From: Fennellomyces sp. T-0311
Lineage: Eukaryota > Mucoromycota > Mucoromycetes > Mucorales > Lichtheimiaceae
Length of the DNA stretch: 64,000 bases
Assembly (NCBI GenBank): GCA_025266875.1
Contig: JALLLT010000012.1
Span: 62,001 to 126,000, forward strand
Direction: 5' to 3'
Under the pieces are notes generated by a model. It saw nothing but the letters and a program-made list of their open reading frames with translations. It had not been told where the DNA came from and made no database searches. The position numbers and the translations under genes are program-made. This document shows positions 56,901 to 64,000 of this stretch, one piece after another; the first letter of the stretch is position 1; every line of letters begins with the position of its first letter.

Positions 56901-58613
56901 CTAGCTGCTGCTGCAGTGCCATTCCCACTGTCTGTGCGAGCGATATATGAACGTAAATTCGTCATCGTACCGCGAAACATGCTTCGGCTGGGTGTCCCTG
57001 GCAGTAGCAACATCATCCAACAGGTCGCAGCGTATCTGTCCAGCCCGGCCCAGTCGGAGCAGTCGAAGCGACTCGATGGAAACCAGCCATCGCCGCATGA
57101 TTTCCGGCTCGCGGTCAGCAATCCGCCCACAATTGTAGATGGTCATGTCTCGAAGCCGCGGGAACGAACACAGAGTGCGCGCTGTGCCAACGCTGATCCA
57201 TGAATGATATAGCGACAACTCTTGCAGCTTTGGAACGTTGCTAGGCAGCAATCCACGTAACACATCCACATCTTCCTCGCATTGTTCGGCTACCAAAATG
57301 CTCTCCTCCTTTTGTCCTCGAGAAGACGACCTCCGCATCTCCATTCTAAGCTCCAATATCTCTAGGTTCTGCGCGCACGCAAACAGTGCTGTCAGTGCCG
57401 CTGTCGATACCACAGGGTAGCATAGTCTCAGCTCCACCAGCCCTTTAAAGCTGGTTAACGTGGCTAACGATCGGTCTGTGAGGTTCAAATGATGTTCGGT
57501 GCGAGGGAGTGGCGACGGAGGCGAGCCTGTCTCGGGCTTTAGATAAGGCATGCGTGTATTGGTATAATCGTGCGGGGACGATGATCGTCGTCGACGGGCA
57601 CCGGGTGGTGGTGTCACTGGAGAAACCAGTCTGGTACCTAGCCTCGGTGATCGTGGATGGAAATCCAATTTCGGTGACAGATCAAGTCGACGCACCGTCG
57701 CAGCATTCAGCTTACCCACAACGAGATCCACATTTCCTCCCGTCCGCAATTGAGTAAGCCGGAAGTCTTCGAGTTGATGGAGCCGCTCCAGCATACGCAC
57801 GATCCCCGCCAGCACTTGGGGTTCCTGGCACGACAGATGCAGCAGCTTGAGATCCTGCGCGTGCTGCTGCATGCACAGCAACGTGAGATTGGTCAGATCG
57901 ATGTTAAGCATCTTGAGAGAAACGAGTCGACGGCCAGATTTTCGCAGCAGCATCTGCAGAACGGGCTGTGTGATCGCACACGACGATATATCGAGATGAC
58001 GCAAATTATGTAACGACCCAATCGCACGGCAGCCATCGATTCCCAAGCTCTGATACCTTAATGACAGAGATACAATGCGAGTACATCGCCCCAGAATGTA
58101 TTGCAGCGTGGCCTCAGACACTGACAAGCTCATTGACGGCACTTTGGACATATCCATGGCCAGGGACGATAGATTGTGTGAAGGTCGCATCTGATAGAGA
58201 TGATCCCGCTGTTCGAACGGCCATATCTCTGCGGTGCCACCGTATCGGTTGAGTTCTAGTGCTGTCAGCTGCGGGAGTGAACACGCTAACATGCTGATAG
58301 CTTCTGGTGTCAGGCACCAACACCCGCTTAGATTAGCTTCTTGGATTGTGCTGAATGGATCATAGGTAGGAATCTTGGTCTTGGCTTCACCTGCCAGAAT
58401 AATCGGAATCGAGCAATTGCGCAATATCGTGACAAGAACACTATTCGTTATGCGGTCACCATGGCGTGAAAGATCCAAGGGTGACCAGCACCATGGGTTA
58501 TTCCGAAGTAGATTATGCATCCGTCGACATGTTATCGAAATCTGGCACTTGTCCTGCACTTCAGGTACAAAACGTATTACGTTCAGCACTAGCTCGGAAG
58601 GAAGTGCCTCCAT
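56901..58613 (-). CDS. F-box protein with leucine-rich repeats
   Basis: Single-exon, 570 residues. F-box at the N-terminus (LPSELVLNVIRFVPEVQDKC, then SITCRRMHNLLRNNPWCW), which would bind Skp1 in an SCF ubiquitin ligase. Leucine-rich repeats follow from about 100 to 310 (for example LHNLRHLDISSCAIT) and again from about 385 to 520. They are separated by a basic, Ser/Pro-rich linker with GARRRRSSS. The target is unknown. The gene lies upstream of ATG11 on the same strand, with 220 bases between them. Confidence 0.85.
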   Translation of the reverse strand: MEALPSELVLNVIRFVPEVQDKCQISITCRRMHNLLRNNPWCWSPLDLSRHGDRITNSVLVTILRNCSIPIILAGEAKTKIPTYDPFSTIQEANLSGCWCLTPEAISMLACSLPQLTALELNRYGGTAEIWPFEQRDHLYQMRPSHNLSSLAMDMSKVPSMSLSVSEATLQYILGRCTRIVSLSLRYQSLGIDGCRAIGSLHNLRHLDISSCAITQPVLQMLLRKSGRRLVSLKMLNIDLTNLTLLCMQQHAQDLKLLHLSCQEPQVLAGIVRMLERLHQLEDFRLTQLRTGGNVDLVVGKLNAATVRRLDLSPKLDFHPRSPRLGTRLVSPVTPPPGARRRRSSSPHDYTNTRMPYLKPETGSPPSPLPRTEHHLNLTDRSLATLTSFKGLVELRLCYPVVSTAALTALFACAQNLEILELRMEMRRSSSRGQKEESILVAEQCEEDVDVLRGLLPSNVPKLQELSLYHSWISVGTARTLCSFPRLRDMTIYNCGRIADREPEIMRRWLVSIESLRLLRLGRAGQIRCDLLDDVATARDTQPKHVSRYDDEFTFIYRSHRQWEWHCSSS

Positions 58614-61600
58614 GCGGGTGTGATCGATGTACGTATAGTTATGAAAGAAAGTGTTTCAGAAACGCGCTTTCGTTGGGAAACAGTGTCACACCGCCAATCC
58701 TTTTGCGGAAGCCTCCTGCATGAGCTTTGCTTATCGATACCATATATCGTAAGTGACACTACTTGCTCTTCTAATACTTTGACGCTACAGGTACACAACG
58801 AACCGAACATCCGATATCAGCAACGTGTATGCCTTGAACCATTGTCACTCTTCAACCAGAAAAGCCCTTTACATCACTCATTTTATTGCCAGTCAGACCT
58901 TGCTATGATTAGATGGACATGGTCTGGCATAGAAGACACTCATTGGTGTGATATACCCCAAAGAAACTCAGCATGGCGTCTGTGTATAGGTAAGGCGTTC
59001 TGTTATTCGATGACGTACGCGCTAATCTGATACGCTTTTGATTACTTTACAAGTGGAGGTGCTTTTGCTTATGTAGCCATCACTTCTGAATAGAGGCAAG
59101 GCCACAAAATTCCTGTCCAATCGATATGCTTACGCAACAGGAGAAGAAGCACTTAATAATCACTTCAGATGATATGTCACTGCTTAATAGCTGAAATGAC
59201 TCGAGTCTTGGAGAACGAGAACAAGCTTGTTGTCCATGCCTCTTTCAGATGGGCAGTTTATATATTTCGGAACCGCAAAAATCAACGAGTATTTGTTTAT
59301 ACGTATTTGACAGCGTTCTGATCTTTAATTAGTTCAGAAGTTATAATTTATTGCTGGGAGGTATTGGACCTGCTCCTATAGGTATTAGGTCGCACCCTTG
59401 CGGTACGTATGTTTGTTTGAATATTACAGAGAGAGTGGGGTATTATGCTTGAAAAAACCATAAGGTGAAAAAAAAAGCTGGTCGGTAGAGGAAGATGATA
59501 GACAACGGGGATTATTATTTTATGCTAGGATCTTTAATTATGACGGTAGTTCGGCTTTTCTATATATGCCACATGAACCATTCAGATTTGTATCTCCACT
59601 TACTCATTGCATGTTTTCATACTGCCGAACTGGACATATCATCGGAATAAGCATTATTAAATCGATCTCTTCAAGTTATTTTATAACCATTCGATTTAAA
59701 CCATCCCACTACGCTTTCAAGATAGGCGTTGTAAAAAAAAAGATAGACCATCATCGAAACAGTTGGTGTACCGAACAAGTGTAGATTTATCAGCTTGACA
59801 ACAACCTTTGGCGAACCTTAATATATGTAGACCGGATGCTAAGTATCGCCCTTTGGCCTTACCGAATGCTCCACGTTTTCAAGCACCAGCGGCAACTCAA
59901 AACAGTAGCGACGTGAGCTCCGTTGATATAAAGTCGGTCTGGTTGCCACCATTTGCAGCAATAGTATCCAACGATCACCATCCTCTCTGCATGCAGAATG
60001 GAATTATCTTTCTGTTATCGATCCAGATGAGTAACGATATCCTTCGCAGCATTTGCTAAATTACCCATTATGTATTCTTAATGAAGAGTTGGCATAGTAT
60101 GCGGAATAAATTTGTGATGAAACTTATCGTAGCATTCTGCTTTCTTTCATGGCGTAAGGAGGTATCCGATCTTGAGCACGCTTCTTACTCCCACATAATA
60201 TACGTTGGAGTTTATCAGTATCATATCATATTCAGGATACCGTTGTTCAAACTTTGTTCCATCATGCATCTCTGGAGGAGTAAAACGTTTCATAAAAAAG
60301 CTGAATCCTCTCTTGTGCTCCGCACCTTTTATCCGCGCAAAATTATGTCAGTTTTTTAGATACGAAAGTTAAACAGGAGTTTGAGTGCATACGTGGTATC
60401 CATGCCGCTCCGAAATAGGTCAAGCAATACGGTAAATAGGTGACCATATGTTTGACATGCGTTATATTACTGTTATTGAAGTATTTGAGGATTGACAGGA
60501 AAAGTTTGCTAACTTTGAGGCTTCCCATGGTACTGTTTAAAGCTTCGTCTAGCAAGTGTAGTTTTTGTTTAACAAGCAGACTTTTACTGTGCGGAAAAGA
60601 AAACGTCCTGACAAGAGGATGAAGTGGTTCCATGATTCGGTTGGTAGTCCAGAAAACTTCGAGACGTACTGCGTAACTCTTGATGGGGCTGTTCTATACC
60701 AATATGAAACGCTAAAGAGGTTGGTTTAAAAGGAGTGCGTATGGTATTCGAGCGACACCTAAAGCGAGCGTAGAAGCAATGACAGTATTAGGTGCTAACG
60801 TTTTTTTCTAGCCTTGATGAAAGTGGTGTGGGAGTAGTGAAACCAATGAAAGGAAAGCAGGTTAATGGTAAAGGTTACCAAAGCACTGGTACCATAAAAG
60901 CAGCTCACACTTTCAGTTTTTGAAAAGCAAAGTGCTGCTAATTTTGGTTGGGAAGCAACATTGACCTCCGGGGGTGGTAGCAGAAGTTTTTGGCAGAACT
61001 ATACTGGCCGCCTCAAAAGCGTTGCAAATTATAAATCTGCGGCTTAAAAGGATCGCAAGTGAATGAGAAGGACGATATTCATATGATCAGCGTAAGATCT
61101 AAATCCCCACATTTGCACGTACATATGTCCAGCTCCTCGTACTATAAGCATTTATTTCTAGTCGTAAATCACTGATATGAACATCTTCAATCCATTGTCA
61201 ATATAAGGAAGCAAAAAACGACACAGTGTATCTTGTTCCCGATGGATGCATTGAAAAGCACCTTTCCTAAAAATATAAAGTTGTGGGACGGGCGTGATAC
61301 TAATACTGGCTTTCATGTAACCTCAAAGTGAGCAAAACATTATGCATCTACAAAGTAGTTCCCTTGAAAACTTTGCCTTTCATCGATCGGGATCGCAGTT
61401 CCTTATGCCCCGAAAGTACTTTATAACGTGTTTGTTGCTATGCGATATTTCAAGTATGGACTTCCTTTTCCTTGGATCTTCATCTCTTTTTTTAAAGGAG
61501 GAGCTCGAATATTTACTTTCGTGACATATATGATACTTGTCAGTACTATGGAGAAGAATTAGTGCCAAATGTTTGGCTTAAAGCTAACCTGATATTAACA

Positions 61601-63317
61601 GTTTTCAGTAACGGAAAAAGCAATCTGTATATCCAGGTTAGAGCCACACCTGCATATGCCTTATTACGTATACAATCAGAAGTTGGGTTGCTGCAGCACA
61701 GTCAGTTATGCAAGAACCTGAATTGTTTGTTTTTCGAGTAATTGTTTTGCACGGGCTTTTTGCCCTGGCGAAAAAGAAACTAATAACAAATATTTGTCTT
61801 AAGAAATTTAAGGACTCGCTTTATCGACCTGTTTCATGGAGAAAAAGTGGAAAACGTACAATAGTAATAAAAAATGGTATGCACGCGATCAACCCCGTCA
61901 TGCACATGGCTGTAGTACAAGGATGCAAATAATTGGCAAGAACCCGATGGTTATGTCGAACGGTTCGGCTTACCAGCAATTCAGGCAATAGAAGGTCGGG
62001 ACCCCAACCCTGAGCAAATAGTCACAATACACAAGGTTTGCAAATCGTTGTAAAAAAGATGAACCCGTACCACGCTTTTGCGACTCAACAAGCCTCCACC
62101 ACCAGCTCAACGCTTTATTTCTGTCCCTCTCTCCCTTTCCATTCCCTTAACTTTCCATACCTTTTATGTCACCTTTACTATCCTGACTATTGCCTTCCCC
62201 CAATGTTTGGTCTATGCAACCGTATGTCCGCTTGTCTTTTGCTCGGCCTCCTCGCAAGTAGGCGTCGTTTCAAGGTACATCGCACAAGAAGGAGTAGTAA
62301 AATTTTTTTTCTTCGCTTCAGCTCACTTTCCTACTGTTTCTTTTTTTCCAATCGTATTCAGATCGTTGGGTGAAAGCGCGGTGCCTGTACAGACGACGGC
62401 AGCACCAGCAGATCGTCCCGGCGGTGTTGAGGCGCGATAAAGTCGTTTCTCTCTCTCTGGTCGCGTCTTGCTTTTTTTCGAGGCCGAGGTTCTTCCCCCT
62501 GCTCGCCGCCTCGTCGAGATACAATCTTTGAACGGCAATTTTTCATCCTCCTTTCGCTCGTAGCTAACCGGGAACGCGGTGGTAGGCAAGTATCCATTCG
62601 TTCTGAGGGAGTATTGTTTTTTTTCTAAAGATCAGTTTATATGTAATAGCGAGTTACCTGCCATCGCGGCGCCCGCGCCCCCGGCCTTTTTTTCCCGGGG
62701 GGCGCCATTTTCTTTTAAGGTGCATGCTCATGGTCAGCACGAAAAAGCCCCTTGGTCGGCTGGTCCATCCGCTTGGAGGAATAACACTTCTCTCTTTTTT
62801 ATAATAAAAGCGCCTGTTTCTTCTCTTTTTCCTGCTCTCGTTTAAAGTTTTTTTTCATCATGTGACACAGACTGATTCTTCCAACGAAGCTAAACCATAG
62901 TGCTGAGAAGTGAGATAAACGTCATGAATTATAACTTGGCTGTATACAGCGGAGAAAAAGAGAGCGCCCGAGTGGACACAACAAGTACCTATTTTTCATG
63001 GACCGACTGTGCCCAGTGTGTTACCTACTTACCGCTGCTATGGCTAGGAAGAATTGGAGTTGGGAGAGAGTGGAAGGAAAGAGACTGAAATGAGGAGAGG
63101 GAGCAGCCTTATATTGCTATGCAATTCCATTTCCCGCGAAACATATCCAATAAGGTCGTGTGGCGTGAAGTTACACTCTCTGCTAGGCGAAGAGCTGTGT
63201 GCGACCATCCATGAGTACGAAAAGAGTAGTGTGTTAAGTATTACATTTATGGCTTGAAATGTAAAGGAGATTATACAAGGGATGGTGGTGGCTAATCTAT
63301 TCGAAAGAGGAAAACGA
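58614..63317. other. Gene-free region, 4.7 kb
   Basis: No convincing coding frame or RNA gene. The first 60% is AT-rich with decayed, non-coding character. From about 62090 to 62480 there are long pyrimidine runs. A GC-rich block (GGCGCC and CCCGGG words, about 62661-62706) stands out from its neighbours. These look like regulatory or transcription-start features, but no gene downstream on either strand could be confirmed. Confidence 0.35.
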
Positions 63318-64000
63318 CTATGCGGCGCTGGACGACGAAGAGGTGCGTGCTTCCGGGTTCATAGGGAGATCATCGGGTGAGATATCCGGTCGTACCTTGC
63401 AATACACGCTTCCGATGATCTTTAGGGCAACCGCACGGTCCTTTCGGGTTTCCTTGGATACGGTCGTGTCGCCCAGTACCTTGTCACATACATCTCTGAG
63501 CACACTTTCCACTTCAAGCTTGGATCCACGCCAAATTGCTTGTAGACCCTGTAAAACAGCTCAGTATGCCAAGGGTTTACGCACTATCATTGCGTCTGTT
63601 ACCTTTTGCGCCGCCTCTTCCTCTAACTTGCTTCTCTCTTCATCCGTCAGCCCCTTCTCCTCTGCCTTGGCCAGCTCACTGAAACTTGACTGCAGATCAA
63701 ACGCCGTGCGCAATGTGCCGACAGTCTCGCTAAAGATGTAGCTCTTTTCACGGACGCTGTGGAACATGCCGCCGAGGCCAAATGCCACGCTCTTGCCAAG
63801 ATACTGATTAGCCTTCATCGTGTAAGTGCCACCGATGGCATGTAGCAGCTCAACACCATAGTTCTCGTGCTTGAGATCCTCTGCTTCTATCTGGACAATG
63901 TTTGTGAATGCTGCCACCGAATTTGGACTGTTGTCAGGCAGTTCGGTGTATAAACTGAGCTTGTTGACAAGCTTGGTAACCAAGGTATCGACACGCTTCG
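63318..64000 (-). CDS. DnaJ-X domain protein (CAJ1/DJP1-like J-protein), C-terminal part
   Basis: Open at the right edge. Two exons are visible: up to 63603 from the edge, and 63548-63318. The DnaJ-X domain is clear: KLVNKLSLYTELPDN, EAEDLKHENYGVELLHAIG, FHSVREKSYIFSETVGTLR, KAEEKGLTDEERSKLEEEAA, and after the intron LQAIWRGSKLEVESVLRDVC. This C-terminal domain occurs in Hsp40 proteins such as yeast Caj1 and Djp1 (peroxisomal import). The J-domain would lie beyond the window. The protein ends in a Ser/Ala stretch. Confidence 0.9.

Noticed and set aside
60343..60633. Minus-strand frame of 96 codons
   Set aside because: No recognisable domain, no splice context, and decayed surroundings.

Overview
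The window is nuclear DNA of a filamentous fungus, most likely an early-diverging one (Mucoromycota). The evidence is intron-rich genes with many 50-70 nt GT..AG introns, fungal housekeeping genes (KRR1, KIN17, SmD2, AP-1 beta, ATG11), and dense DNA transposons of PIF/Harbinger, hAT and Tc1/mariner type. The phylum is an inference from gene style; no marker for a genus was found. Gene models were built by hand from both strands. Most summed exon lengths divide by three, which supports the splice sites.

Positions 1-11200 are a transposon graveyard. A 7.8-kb PIF/Harbinger element (1028-8828, target duplication AAT) carries a spliced DDE transposase and a convergent SANT/Myb-like gene. A second Harbinger-type element (1790-6567, duplication ATT) sits inside an intron of that transposase. 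The inner element has two intact-looking genes, 603-bp terminal inverted repeats and a perfect 87-bp-arm palindrome near its inner junction, so it looks like an imperfect inverted dimer. To the right, a non-autonomous hAT element (9538-10976, duplication GTCACAGC) lies inside an older hAT transposase relic.

Positions 12015-35715 are a compact gene block. In order it holds a kinesin-4 motor, clathrin light chain, a family-16 methyltransferase, a small hypothetical gene, an HSF-type transcription factor, an NDUFAF6-like complex I assembly factor, KRR1, a mitochondrial NUC1/EndoG nuclease, a very divergent kinesin with a decayed motor core, cardiolipin synthase, a disordered Lys/Glu/Ala-rich protein and a secreted two-domain fasciclin protein. 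Three of these (NDUFAF6, NUC1, cardiolipin synthase) are mitochondrial, but the genes are on both strands with separate promoters, so this is not an operon.

Positions 35.7-42 kb are gene-poor. They include a Tc1/mariner copy (38919-40274, TA duplication) whose transposase has a one-base frameshift and which split an acidic, Ser-rich reading frame. Positions 42-47.3 kb hold KIN17, a rhodanese/dual-specificity phosphatase and the AP-1 beta adaptin. After a 1.8-kb empty stretch come an HSL-type alpha/beta hydrolase, SmD2, a 20-exon ATG11 and an F-box/LRR gene. A 4.7-kb gene-free stretch leads to the 3' end of a DnaJ-X protein cut by the right edge.

The strongest candidates for a second look are the dimeric, palindromic Harbinger element nested in another Harbinger, and the kinesin that keeps its P-loop but lost switch II and most of helix alpha-4.
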